This document shows positions 1 through 8,984 of a stretch of DNA of 64,000 nucleotides, in pieces. This stretch comes from Blasia pusilla (taxonomy: Eukaryota > Marchantiophyta > Marchantiopsida > Blasiales). The translations under genes were made by a program, and so were the position numbers. How positions within the stretch are numbered: position 1 is the stretch's first letter; each line of letters starts with the position of its first letter. The stretch lies in assembly GCA_050084515.1 (NCBI GenBank), contig CM114272.1:15252001-15316000 (forward strand). The letters run 5' to 3'. The notes below the pieces were generated by a model. It did not search any database. It saw only the letters and a program-made list of their open reading frames with translations, and was not told the origin of the DNA.

Positions 1-20
1 TGGTCATGAGAGTCGCGACA
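1..20 (-). repeat. Terminal 20 bp of a gypsy family-1 LTR, minus orientation
   Basis: These bases are the reverse complement of the 5' end of the LTR found complete at 51095-52092, with one mismatch. The LTR body would lie to the left of the window. It abuts a plus-strand LTR piece at base 21, so two LTRs of one family meet head to head. Seen by direct comparison. Confidence 0.7.
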
Positions 21-227
21 TGCCATGTTTTGGAAACTAGGAACTAAGGAAGGTTGAGCTTGATGAGACACCGAGTTGAGAACTCGGTGGGTTGGAACGG
101 TGGTTGGCCCAGACCCGACTAACGAGAGTGCATATTTGGGTGCAGATCGGCGATGAGATGGTGACCTACTGAACGTACGCTTCTGCAACACTAAAGATTG
201 ACGTTCAAGGAGAGTAGGGGTGCGACA
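21..227 (+). repeat. Gypsy family-1 5' LTR, 3' portion
   Basis: About 207 bp matching, in reverse complement, the 51095-51300 end of the solo LTR, with scattered substitutions. It ends in GCGACA at 227, the usual CA end of an LTR, and a primer site follows two bases later. The missing 5' part was replaced by the inverted LTR tip at 1-20. Confidence 0.85.
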
Positions 228-229
228 AG

Positions 230-241
230 TGGTATAAGAGC
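230..241 (+). other. Primer-binding site of gypsy family 1
   Basis: TGGTATAAGAGC, two bases after the LTR end. It differs by one base from TGGTATCAGAGC, the common plant LTR primer site complementary to initiator-Met tRNA. Position and sequence fix the LTR boundary and the element's orientation. Confidence 0.8.
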
Positions 242-376
242 TAATCCTTGGTGAGCGAGAACTTGGGGTCGTGGGATCAACCGAACGCTTTGGAAAACTC
301 AAGGTAGCGGCTAAACTCAGACGCTCGAGGAGGGACGCAAGAAACGAGGAGGAGATCTGAGTGAGTTGGCTTGAAA

Positions 377-910
377 ATGGCGATCAAGGGAGAACAACCC
401 AAGAAGCGCCAAATCAAGCAACGTGAACCAAGAGAGGAACCAATTCCGGACCGTGAAGCTATGGAGGAGACGGAGACTCCCGAAGAGCTGAACGCCAATC
501 ATGAGGACGTTCTAGAGGCGAATCCTTCCGCGGGGCCATCGGGCCCAAACTCAGGGGAACGGACCGAGTCAAGCCAGATGTTGGACTTATTAAAGCTGTT
601 GGTGGAGCAGATGTCCCAGCAAAGCAAGCGGACTACAGAGTTAGAGGCCACCCGAACTCCGGTTGCGGGCAAAAAGCTCTGCAAGACAAACCTGCCCACA
701 CCATTCATTGGGGTGGGGCGCTCGCGAAAAGTGAAGGATTTCCTTACGGAACTGGAATTGTACTTCGAGGCGTACAGGGCAGCTTAGTAGGACAAGGTGA
801 TGGTAGCCGTTACTTTCCTGAAGGATCATGCGCTACAATGGTGGACAGCTCAATGAGAGGAATATCTGGTCGGCGAGTCAGGGGGCTGGTATTCTGACAT
901 GAGAGAGTAA
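377..910 (+). pseudogene. Broken gag of gypsy family 1 (N-terminal part)
   Basis: The first ATG of the frame is at 377. The N-terminus is charged and disordered-looking (Lys/Glu/Pro-rich). It leads into a retrotransposon gag block with residues like KVKDFLTELELYFEAYRA, then DKVMVAVTFLKDHALQWW, typical of Ty3/gypsy capsid. Two adjacent TAG codons at about 788-793 interrupt one frame that otherwise reads on for about 40 codons, and another stop follows the WWTAQ block. Homology is lost near 910, where AG-rich sequence begins. No protease or pol follows, so this copy is a 3'-truncated remnant. It may belong with the 10699-13890 pol fragment, but no overlap proves that. Confidence 0.75.
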
Positions 911-1020
911 GAGAGGAGAGTCTCTCTTAAAAAAAAAAGGCCAAATCTGCCTCCTCTCTTCAAAACTTTTTGACATATTTGAAATTTTTGTTTGCTTTAA
1001 AATTCAGGAAATCTTAAGAA
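900..1020. repeat. AG-rich/AT-rich flank shared with 13950-14070
   Basis: Runs of GAGAG, then AAAATTTTTGTTTG-like sequence and a CTTCAAAAC/GAAGAGAG motif. A similar succession occurs at 13950-14070, again beside truncated gypsy gag. It is probably part of another repeat into which the gypsy pieces are joined. Its nature is unknown. Confidence 0.35.
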
Positions 1021-1029
1021 GAGAGTATT

Positions 1030-2460
1030 TAGTGGTCCACATTTGGCCCTAAAAAAACCTCCTCTTTCCTGGGGACGAGAAAAAAGGAGACATCATAAGA
1101 CCACCCTAAACATTTTTCCATCACTCTCCATGTGAGCCTAAGTTTCTTAACATTCCCCGTCTCGGTCAACAAAAAGCAGTGCCCTTGGTATTTTTGTTGG
1201 AGGACCACCCGGATGGGTACCTCTCTTTTTGCAGGGATTGTTGCCTCCATCATGGCCTCCCCTAAATTGCCCCATAACCAACTTTCTGTCGGTTATGAAT
1301 GGTGTCTGCTCAAGACCAACTTTCTGAAATGTGAACAAATCAGATCCTAAGGCTGAGAAACCGAGAATCTGCACCCATCCCAACCCGTAAGAAAGCTCAC
1401 CATAAAAGAGGAAAGAGTTTTAGAAGTGATTTTCTTCCACCCTGGACCCACGACGATCTAACGGGTTGGGAATCCGAAATGGCAATCCGATAGGTAGTAG
1501 GAATCCTGCACATCTTAGACAAGAAAAGAAGCCTACAACTGGTTGGACGAATGAAGGGGAACGAGCCAAAAGTCAAGAAGCCTGCCACAATGCGCCGTGA
1601 AGTTGGTCTCACGGGATAGAGTCCAATCACAAGTAAGTCAACCGTCGGAATCCGACACAGTTGCCCGAAATGGTTAAAAAAGTTGCATTGGGCAAAAAGC
1701 AAAAAGTCGGAATCATACGGGTTGCAGAATTGTAATTTTGAGTAGCTAAAAGAACACAATCCACATCTCCAAAAACATATTCCTGCAAACTTTTACAAAC
1801 ACCATTATGGGTTGAAAAAATCTCGTCCTTTATCACCTCCGAAGGAACCTCCTAAATGTAGATTTCACCTAGTCTATGATTTCTTCAGCCTCGTCATCTA
1901 CAAATTTACTCCTAACTCTCCTCTCTGACAGTACCAAAGGAATGTCCCGGGATTCAAGTGGCTCCTCTGGCCGATTGTAGACGGGGATCGAAAATGTTGG
2001 CGAATTTGAGAGCCTTGGCCCCCCCCTAGGTACACCATAACGGTCCCATGTAACCTGTCTCGAGTCCCACCGCCTTCCTCGGAAATATACCTTGTACGCT
2101 CTGCAATGTGACACCCATCCATTATCAATATCTGCTCCGTCCCCGGTAATACCATTATGGCAACCGCACAGGTAGAAGGAATCCAACACGTCTGAGAGAA
2201 GAAAAGAAGCCTACGCTTGCCTTTACGAGTTGAGGGGAAGGTGCCAAGGGAAGAAGCCCGCCAATCGCTCTTAAGTTGGACCAACAGGAAAGGGTCCGAT
2301 CAGGCAACCCGTGAATCGACACGTTGCCTGGGGATGGTAAAAAGGGTGCAGTGGTCAAAAAACGAAAAGTTGCAAGGAGGAGAAATCCGACGGGTTGCAG
2401 TGGTCATAAAGTGAAAGTTGCAAGCAGGAGAAATCCGACGGGTTGCAAAATAGAAGTCCG
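1030..2460 (-). pseudogene. Degenerate second copy of the tail of the ParB/methylase-like gene
   Basis: Minus-strand reading gives scattered protein-like blocks without a continuous frame. A block ending in VDDEAEEIID at 1869-2190 parallels the block DNEAKDFIE read from about 2650-2580. After each, the sequence continues similarly (RDEIF..HNGVCK at about 1800 against KEEDFFDGWW at about 2530). I infer a partial tandem duplication of the 3' end of the gene at 2652-7471. Frames are broken repeatedly and no start or splice sites can be assigned. Half-units of the palindromic repeat (CCGACGGGTTGC) occur at about 2387-2450. Function is unassignable by itself. Confidence 0.35.
2375..2450. repeat. 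Two half-units of the palindromic repeat
   Basis: AAATCCGACGGGTTGC occurs twice about 54 bp apart, each preceded by a related spacer (AAGTTGCAAG.AGGAG). Only one arm of the palindrome is well kept. These are degenerate members of the arrays at 3240-8440 and 15887-16190. Confidence 0.6.
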
Positions 2461-2651
2461 TGGAATACATAGACGATCACATTCGAAAAGACAAAAAATG
2501 ATCAGCAAACATTTACAAGCACCACCATCCATCGAAAAAATCTTCTTCTTTATATCATCCGAAAAAGCTCTGAATCAGACATTTGATCTATTCTATGAAA
2601 TCTTTTGCCTCATTATCAAAAACTCCCTACTCCAAACGGGTCGTTGAGTTC

Positions 2652-3172
2652 TTTGAACTCACTCATCATCGCCCGAGAGCTCTTGCAAAATCACTTTCGG
2701 CCTTGCCCTCCCGATTTTGGGAATCGTTGGAAGTGACGATGGAGTCACTACCAAGGGTGGCTCTGGAACCGAGCTCTCGGCTTCGGTGGAGAGTTGTACG
2801 CCCAACGAGCCTTTCAGATTCTCGCCTTTGCCTCCTTGCAAAGGTCAAACAGATTCGCCTTCCTCGAGGCGAGAGAATGTTCTGCCACTCTGCCAGACGC
2901 CTTTGATACTTGCCCCTGAAAGTCCCACTAAGTCGAACACCAAGTCACCCGACCTTGAGCAGAGCTCGATGAGCGTTTGCATCAGGGCTGGCGACTTTTC
3001 CCTTCCTCCCACAAGTGGGGTACTGTCTTGCATGTAAATTCCCCGGGGGGAATTGTACAAACTATCTAAGCTGTACCCATCTGAGCATGGATCCACAGGA
3101 TCCTGGATCTTGAACACCTGGAAATTGTGCTCGGGCCGACCAAAGCAGGAGTGGTCCATCTATAAATTAGCA
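2652..3172 (-). pseudogene. Last block: methyltransferase motif I-like C-terminus
   Basis: Frame reads CFGRPEHNFQVFKIQDPVDP, then SPALMQTLIELCSRSGDLVF and DLVGLSGASIKGVWQSGRTF. This resembles the C-terminal SAM-binding part of beta-class N4/N6 methylases: K/S-P-x-x-L-hh-x-hI, then S-x-x-GD-x-V-hD-x-F-x-G-SG-T, then GR-x-F-x-x-h-E. Here F-x-G is replaced by V-GL. A stop near 2843 and a frame change precede a tail ending ELSGDDE at about 2660. Confidence 0.45.
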
Positions 3173-3239
3173 CGTTGGAAACAATGTCAGAAACTAAAGA
3201 AGTCGCCTTGAGAACATTTTCAATAACTGACTTTGGATC

Positions 3240-3604
3240 AACCTGTCGGAGTTCGACGGGTTGTTTTGTCTCGACCAACCGCCGGAACCCGACGGGTTTT
3301 GCATTGCTTTTGGTTTTCCAGTTGATTTTGGTTTGTGGATGCAACCGTCGGAAGGCGACGGGTTGTCGCCTAGAGCAACCCATGCTCTTTGAGAGCAACC
3401 CGCCGCTATCGACGGGTTGCATGCAAAACCAAAATCAACCGAAAACTCAGTAATCGCGAACCCGCCGGGTTCCGACGGTTGCTGTGTACACCGTGGTTTT
3501 CCCTGTGTATGTGGGAAAGATGCAACCCGCCGGAAACCGACAGTTGCTCTCACCGAGCATGGGTCGCTCTAAGCCAAAGAACCCATCGCCTTCCGACGGG
3601 TTGC
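3240..3604. repeat. Palindrome array 1 (about 7 units)
   Basis: Imperfect palindromes of about 25-27 bp begin near 3240, 3277, 3341, 3395, 3457, 3521 and 3579. Each has an arm like CAACCCGTCGGA facing TCCGACGGGTTG, with 10-40 bp spacers. Arms vary (CCGCCGG, CCATCGCC). Spacers also repeat a motif (CAACCCATGCTC and its complement). The array lies on the 5' side of the last exon block of the minus-strand gene, consistent with an intron. Confidence 0.85.
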
Positions 3605-3869
3605 TCACAGACAAGAAAAACCCAGATTGACTCTCATTATACACATCATTAAAATATAATTGAGATTATAGTACAGGAATTGAGCCTTACCCGAACCGAC
3701 TCGCCGCGGATCGGAGTGGGTACTCGTTTTTATGATTCACGACAGCCGCCCTCCACTTGAGCGACCTCTTGACGCGAGATGGAGGTTGAAGAGCTCCCTC
3801 GCTCCCTCCGATCAACACCAAGAAGCACCGCCACTCGGGAGAAGGCGTCGCAAAGGAGAACAAAAGTGC

Positions 3870-4100
3870 ACTGGTCATAAGAGAGCGCACATTCCACTCG
3901 GTACCTCGTCCGACGGATTCTCGCCCCATAGTCGCAACCCCGAGGGCAGATCGGCGATCAAGAGATCCACCACAACCTCTTCGACCACTCCATTCACCGC
4001 CCAGGCAGCGTGCCCGCTTCGTTGGAGCTTCCGCCCCAGCGTTGTCAATTTTTCGATGGTGGTGTCGACGCTTGAGAATCGGAGCTCTTCACTCATCCAA
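3870..4100 (-). pseudogene. Block with methyltransferase motif IV-like sequence
   Basis: Minus strand gives ELRFSSVDTTIEKLTTLG and then VVVDLLIADLPSGLRLWG. The second matches the pattern hydrophobic-DL-I-x-DPP-Y/S-G-h of N4/N6 DNA methyltransferases, with Leu in place of the first Pro and Ser in place of Pro/Tyr. Those changes would cripple catalysis if the assignment is right. The large plus-strand ORF at 3732-4571 is a shadow of this region. Confidence 0.35.
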
Positions 4101-4429
4101 GAAAGGAGTGAATCAAGGGGGACGCTTGTCCGGTCGTTGTTTGTCCGTGTCTTCCCAAGGATGATGGGTGTATTCTCCTTGGGACAACCCGGGCACCTCT
4201 CGCTTCGCTTCTCCCTAGCCTGGGGGACGGCTTGTCGGGGTTTCTATGACCTCACATTCGTGGCATTTTTTTTTGCCGAGGACCTGGTCCGACCCCTCTC
4301 TCCTCGCTCCTCCGGACGATTCCGCCTCGGCCTTGAATCTTCAGCCTCTCTTTGGGAAGACTCGCCTCTGAATTTTTCCCTCCTCGCCTTGCCTTTGAGA
4401 CTTGTAGTGGATTTGTCTTTGGTCATGCG

Positions 4430-4795
4430 GACCTTGAAGCCAACTCACTGTCTCGTGGGCCCGCTTCTTCGCATCTCATGCGAAGAAGTCTTCAGCCGGA
4501 CGAAATTGGGGATGTCGTCTTGTCCTAAGGCCACTTTGCATCATGAAGCACTTGTAAGTCCTTATCCGTGATGTCTTGTGGTCGTTGAAGTTGAGCCAAA
4601 TGGGGCAATTCTCCACCTCCCAATCGGACATGTGTCGCCCCATCTCCACGTCGCACATGGAGAATGTCTCGCATCCGGCGAAGCCCACAATTTCAAGGCT
4701 ACCGGTAATTTTCCCCACGCACTGGTTCTTACATTGACGAGGTATCTCAAGACCATCCGTTGGGCGCCTTTTAGTCGAACAATCGCCGTCGCTCT
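4430..4795 (-). pseudogene. Exon 4 block: Cys/His-rich segment
   Basis: Continues after a frame change with RQCKNQCVGKITGSLEIVG, then FAGCETFSMCDVEMGRHMSDW and CPIWLNFNDHKTSRIRTYKCF. The cysteines and histidines (QCKNQC, GC, MC, RHM, NC, DHK, KC) could bind zinc. A frameshift near 4555 leads to GQDDIPNFVRLKTSSHEM. Function unknown. Confidence 0.35.
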
Positions 4796-5510
4796 CAGAG
4801 ATCTCGCTTCTTCTTCGCTTGATCCCGTTTGTTCCCCTCTACTTCTTCGTCAAGCTCTGCCTGAGGGAGGACGCAAACCTTGAACATGGTCTTGAATCCT
4901 AGGTTTTTGGTTGGCTTGTCCCGGATGTCGTTGAGCCAAACCTCGAAATCTCCAGAACTTTCAAGGTTTGATTCCGGGGGAATGGGCTCTAATCTTCTGA
5001 GCTCCGCTTGCAGACCGTCCAGTACGGACTTCCCGATTACCCGCAACGCGTCCCAGAACGACCATTCGCGTAGCCAATGCGAGATCACTCGATCGAACAC
5101 ACCCGGAGGATGGTGTGCCGCCCTCTTCTGGCCCTCTGAGCCCTCGAGACTTATTTTCATCAATCGTATCCTCCTAAACTCGCTTATCCCGGACAACGCA
5201 AACCGATGCACGCGATCCAGCGACACTTTCTCCCCAATCCGACCATGCGGATCTTCATCCCTCTTCCGCAGGCGCTTGATAATCGCCTTCAGCTCCTTGT
5301 AGAACCCCGGACCAAGTTCGGGGTTGAGAATGCTGATGTATCGCTGCATCTTGCTCGCCGTGTATTTTCGCTGGGCAAAGCAGACATCTGCGGCTTGATG
5401 AATTTGGCGCGCCAGACGCAGATACCTTCTCCCTCCGGTCCAGCTCGGTCGGCGCTTTTCATGGCTGTATCTTTGACCAGCAAAGGATGGTTACGGATGC
5501 ATCTTGAGAA
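4795..5510 (-). pseudogene. Exon 3 block: long helical middle region
   Basis: The frame from about 5440 down to 4800 reads RYLRLARQIHQAADVCF, then KYTASKMQRYISILNPELG and a long helical, charged stretch with WLREWSFWDALRVIGKSVLDG. It resembles the specificity or helical middle of a methylase-like protein but has no diagnostic motif. An in-frame TAA near 5497 and a frame change near 4830 break it. The opposite-strand ORFs here are shadows. Confidence 0.4.
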
Positions 5511-5693
5511 ATAAACTTATTTGCCCAAGTTTTCTTCTTAATCTGAGCACCCTTTGCAAGCATCTGATTGACGAGGGCATCGCCCAAGAACCCTCTACTC
5601 TCCCCGGTGCGTCGTAAGCACCTTCCTCACCCGATCGCGATCCCCGATCCAATGGTGGGTGACATTCCTCCGATACAATCCTGCACATCCAAA

Positions 5694-6286
5694 CTCAACC
5701 CGTCAGGAAATTACATGGGTTCTTGCAACCCGTCGGACTCCGACGGGTCGTCACAGCTCAAGGTCGGATTCTAGCAACGAGCTAAATGATGCAACCCGTC
5801 GGAGTCCGACGGATTGCATTCAAATTTGCTAATTCCTGGTAAGCAAACCGTCGGAGTCCGACGGGTTTAAGCTGTTTTTCCCCAAATCAACCCGTCAGAG
5901 TTCGACGGGTTGATTTCGGCCAAAAACAGTTTCGAGGCAAGCAACCCGTCGGACTCCAATGGGTTGCTTTGGGGAAAAAACCTTCTAAACCTGCAGTCAC
6001 TCGAACAACTCGTCGGAGTCCGACGAGTTGCATTCTTCAAAAAACATCCTCACAAGGCGGCCTGTTGAGCAACCCGTCGGACTCCGACGGTTTGCTTTGG
6101 GCCAAAAACTAGTTAAATCTATGGTCAATCAAACAAGTCGTCGGAGTCTGACGAGTTGCAATCTTAAAAAAACATCCAAAAAAGCGTGCAGTCGAGCAAC
6201 CCGTCGGAGTCCGACGAGTTGCTTTCGGCAAAAACAAACCTAACCCATTCATCAATCGAGCAACTCGTCGGAGTCCAATGAGTTGC
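5694..6286. repeat. Palindrome array 2 (about 11 units, near-regular 64-bp period)
   Basis: Units begin near 5694 (degenerate), 5725, 5791, 5843, 5887, 5941, 6005, 6069, 6133, 6196 and 6260. The last six are spaced 63-64 bp. The core is CAACCCGTCGGA facing TCCGACGGGTTG. Spacers share AAAAAC and GCAGTC..TCGA words, so the true unit is about 64 bp with the palindrome as its conserved part. The array fills the intron between the ParB-like exon and the helical block. It looks CRISPR-like but lies in a eukaryotic intron. Confidence 0.9.
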
Positions 6287-6303
6287 AAAAGTGTTAAAGA
6301 TAC

Positions 6304-6769
6304 TCACGTGTTCATGGCATGCATTGCCATCTCCACCGTCGCCATGTGATGAGGGTATGGGTGAAGGACCACTGCCTTCACGCAGAAATGTGCCTCCAAT
6401 GAGTTGGGCCGCTCCTCCGCAAACTTGGTCCACGCCATGAACCTATGATTTCCATCCCAGATGAAGAAATGCAGATTCCTCATCCAGCTGAATTCCGTGC
6501 CCTCAACTTGCCTTCTGAAATCCTGGTCTCGCATTCTCCAGAATGTGTCGAGCTTTTCCAAGTCCTCCTTGATAACCAGAGCTTGGGTTCCATGCTCGTC
6601 GTAAGGCTGAACATAGAAGGGAGGAAAGTTGTCGACGTAGGATGCTGTCGCCGCTGATTGTTTTAGCTTCGCGATGTCCTCGTCGGACTGAATTTCGCGG
6701 ACGTATTCCATTGTCCGCAATCGCGAGTGGAATCCTCGGGGCGTTGTGGCCCTCCATCTGCTTTACCAC
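6304..6769 (-). pseudogene. Exon 2 block: ParB-like domain
   Basis: An acceptor TGACAG is followed by VVKQMEGHNAPRIPL, then after an apparent 1-nt insertion (about 6725) by LRTMEYVREIQSDEDIAKL. The block contains FFIWDGNHRFMAWTKFAEE, which fits the G-x-H-R core of the ParB/sulfiredoxin-like nucleotide-binding fold, with the preceding P-x-x-V/I strand region. The exon ends beside palindrome array 2, which fills the next intron. Family assignment rests on this motif and its position; a profile search has not been run. Confidence 0.45.
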
Positions 6770-6858
6770 CTGTCAGAACCGGGACAAGAGGAATAAGCTA
6801 CACTGAAATCCCAATGAATTGCAATTCACATAATTCAAAAAACACAGAACCTCTCTTA

Positions 6859-7471
6859 CGTGCTCGAAAATGGGGTCGGTTTCTTGACCAGCTAACTTGT
6901 CCGAGATGAGCCGAAAATCGACTGGTAACTCGTCGATCCGATAGAGGTCGATGTCCTCCGCCGGGCTTGGAGTCGAGAATGACCGCTCACCGGCTTCTTC
7001 GGCCATGTCCACCATCTCCACGCTGGCGGTCCTCATGACCTCGTCGTCATCAATTTCAACTTATGGCGTTTCCACTATGTTGATTGTGTCCTCGGACTTC
7101 GTGGGGGACATTTCCCGCATCTCAACACTTGCGGTTGGACGGGCTAGGCTATCTTCAATGGCTATCGCTTTTTCCCTCCTCGCTTTAGCCAATTCTGCCC
7201 TCCTCACCGACGCGTCCAGACGCTTCTTTTCTCTCTTTTCGTCGGCGATCCTTTTCTTCAAGGCCTGCGACGTCTCAGCCTCTGCGTTCTATTTATCTAG
7301 CGCCTCTTGAACACGTCTCGCAAGAAGCACTTGGTTGTGCATCTTCGCTTCCCTTTCCCGCTCCTTGATTTCCTGCTGCCTAATTTCATTTGCCGAACGA
7401 GGCCCAGGAGAAGCTGACGCAAGAGTCCTAATGGACTTCGGAGTGAAGCTCCCTGATTTTTTCCTCGTCAT
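6859..7471 (-). pseudogene. Exon 1 block: charged coiled-coil N-terminus
   Basis: Starts at the first ATG in frame (MTRKKSG). It is rich in Glu/Lys/Arg with long helical runs (RQQEIKEREREAKMHNQ, then KKRIADEKREKKRLD). It includes a repeated TASVEM motif, and an acidic stretch near the end leads to DPIFEHV just before a GTAAGA donor. Two isolated stops (at about 7290 and 7063) interrupt an otherwise open frame. No enzymatic motif is visible. Confidence 0.5.
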
Positions 7472-7852
7472 TTTTTCCGGAAATGCCTCCACCTATGTCC
7501 ACGACGAATCCCTTGATCAGTCGCCTTGCTGATGTCGAGATGGGAGCTCGAATCGCCTTGATGGGTAGCTCGATCGTCCCGCGACGCTTCGGGTCGAACT
7601 GCTCTCATTGTCGTTCGTCAAACGATCTTGCTCTCGTTCCCTCCTATCGACTCGCGATGTGTCGCCGTGTGAAATGTCCTTCAGATCGATCGCCGCGCTG
7701 GAGAGTGAGGAATGAAGATCGCGAAATGAGAAACCAGAAATGAGCGATTTCTGCCCTATTTATACTTTTCTAGCCGTTGGGCTGACCGTTGGGTCCCGTC
7801 GTCCTTTCGACGGCGACGTGCCGGATGTTACGGAAGTCCGGACGTGAAAAAT

Positions 7853-8438
7853 AGCAACCCGTCGGAGTCCGACAGGTTGCACGGCTCCGCCATCCCTGGC
7901 GTCGCCGCCACGCACGAGCAACCCGTCGGAGACCGACGGGTTGAGCGCCTCCGTCGTATTCGGAAAAGAACACGAGGTACCCGCGCAACCCGTCGGAGAC
8001 CGACTCTTTGCGCGCCTCCGCCGTGTTTGGGACGAGAACGGGACGTATCTTGGTCAATCCGTCGGAGACCGTTGGGTTGCACGCTTCCCTCATCAAGGGT
8101 TAAGAACGAGGGCTTCCCGTGCAAGTCGTCGGAGTCTGGCTGGCTTCACCACAAGGCGAGGCCCTTGCGCAAAAGGTTGGAGGGCGACGGGTTGCACGCC
8201 TCGCCTTCTTTGGGCTAAAAGGCGAGGCACCCGCGGAACTCGTCGGGATCAGACGGTTTGCACGCCTCCAGCATCTTTGGGCAAGAAGAAGCGGTATCCG
8301 AGCAACTCGTCGGAGAGCGACGGGTTGCTCGCTTCGACAATGTTTAGCAGAAGCGTGCAACCCGTCCGATGCCGACGGGTTGCAGGCTTCGGTTAGCTTC
8401 GGGTAATTTTTGAGTTACCAGGACTCCGACGGGTTCCA
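7853..8438. repeat. Palindrome array 3 (about 10 units, roughly 66-bp period)
   Basis: Units begin near 7853, 7918, 7984, 8052, 8120, 8168, 8234, 8300, 8356 and 8415. Period is mostly 65-68 bp. Spacers share CACGCCTCCG/GCCTTCTTTGGG words. Arms are more diverged than in array 2 (GTCGGAGACCG, GTCGGGATCAGAC). It sits upstream of the presumed start of the minus-strand gene at 7471. Confidence 0.85.
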
Positions 8439-8439
8439 A

Positions 8440-8984
8440 GTGTGATGCGCAACCCTCTGCTTCCCAAATCCGATAACATATTGCAACAAAATTGAATGTG
8501 TTACAAAATTGGATCCATTATGTCAGACAATCTCACCCACCGAATTCATCTTGTCAGTAAAAATCTGTCAAGAGTATCTCTTTCCTATTCATTATAAATT
8601 AAATATTCTCATTCTCAGTCTCCTCCCGTTGGAATCTTCTTGGAATGGATAATTATGTTAAGCTCACTTGTGGCAGTCATCTGGCGGCCCTTCCTCAATC
8701 GGAAATCATTCGACCCCAAGCTCGTGAGTCTTTCATAGCAGTGGATGAAAATTTTTATGTCTGTTTCGATTTCTTCTCCAATTGGAACCATCTTTGTATC
8801 CAAAGATGTTAGGGTGACGATGCACGGAAGACATAATAGGTGAGACGGTCCAGCCAAAGTGACCTCAGACCGTAAAGTATGGAATCTCCTACCTCTACCA
8901 AATGGTCAATATAGAGTTTACGGCCTGCCCTTGAATTTGTCTGTTTCCCAAGTAGACGGTCTAGAATTTCCTAGTGCTCCGAGC
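8440..8984. other. No recognisable feature
   Basis: Mixed-composition sequence between palindrome array 3 and the first transposase copy. No convincing ORF, LTR end or RNA gene was seen. Confidence 0.5.

Larger units (their letters stand above)
2652..7471 (-). pseudogene. Multi-exon gene: coiled coil, ParB-like domain, N4/N6-type DNA methyltransferase-like C-terminus (degenerate)
   Basis: Protein-like blocks follow each other on the minus strand from an ATG at 7471 down to a stop near 2660. They are separated by introns, at least one with a clear donor (GTAAGA at about 6858) and acceptor (TGACAG at about 6770). In order they are a charged coiled coil; a block with WDGNHRFMAW, like the ParB GNHR motif; a helical middle; a Cys/His-rich block; VDLLIADLPSGLRLW, resembling the DPPY motif IV of N4/N6 methyltransferases; and GDLVFDLVGLSGASIKG, resembling their SAM motif I. 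Motif IV before motif I is the beta-class order. In-frame stops and frameshifts make this copy likely inactive. In prokaryotes and phages ParB-type domains can be joined to DNA methylases; the link here is inference. It could instead be an unrelated lineage-specific gene. Confidence 0.4.

Noticed and set aside
230-241. tRNA gene
   Set aside because: Only a 12-base match to the tRNA-Met 3' end complement; it is the LTR primer site and no cloverleaf is present.
3732-4571. 279-codon plus-strand ORF
   Set aside because: Low-complexity Ser/Arg/Leu-rich translation with no domain. It is antisense to protein-like minus-strand blocks of the methylase-like gene, so I treat it as a shadow.
5694-8438. 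CRISPR array
   Set aside because: Palindromic repeats at a 64-66 bp period look CRISPR-like, but spacers are related to one another, arms vary, no cas genes are present and the context is a spliced eukaryotic gene.
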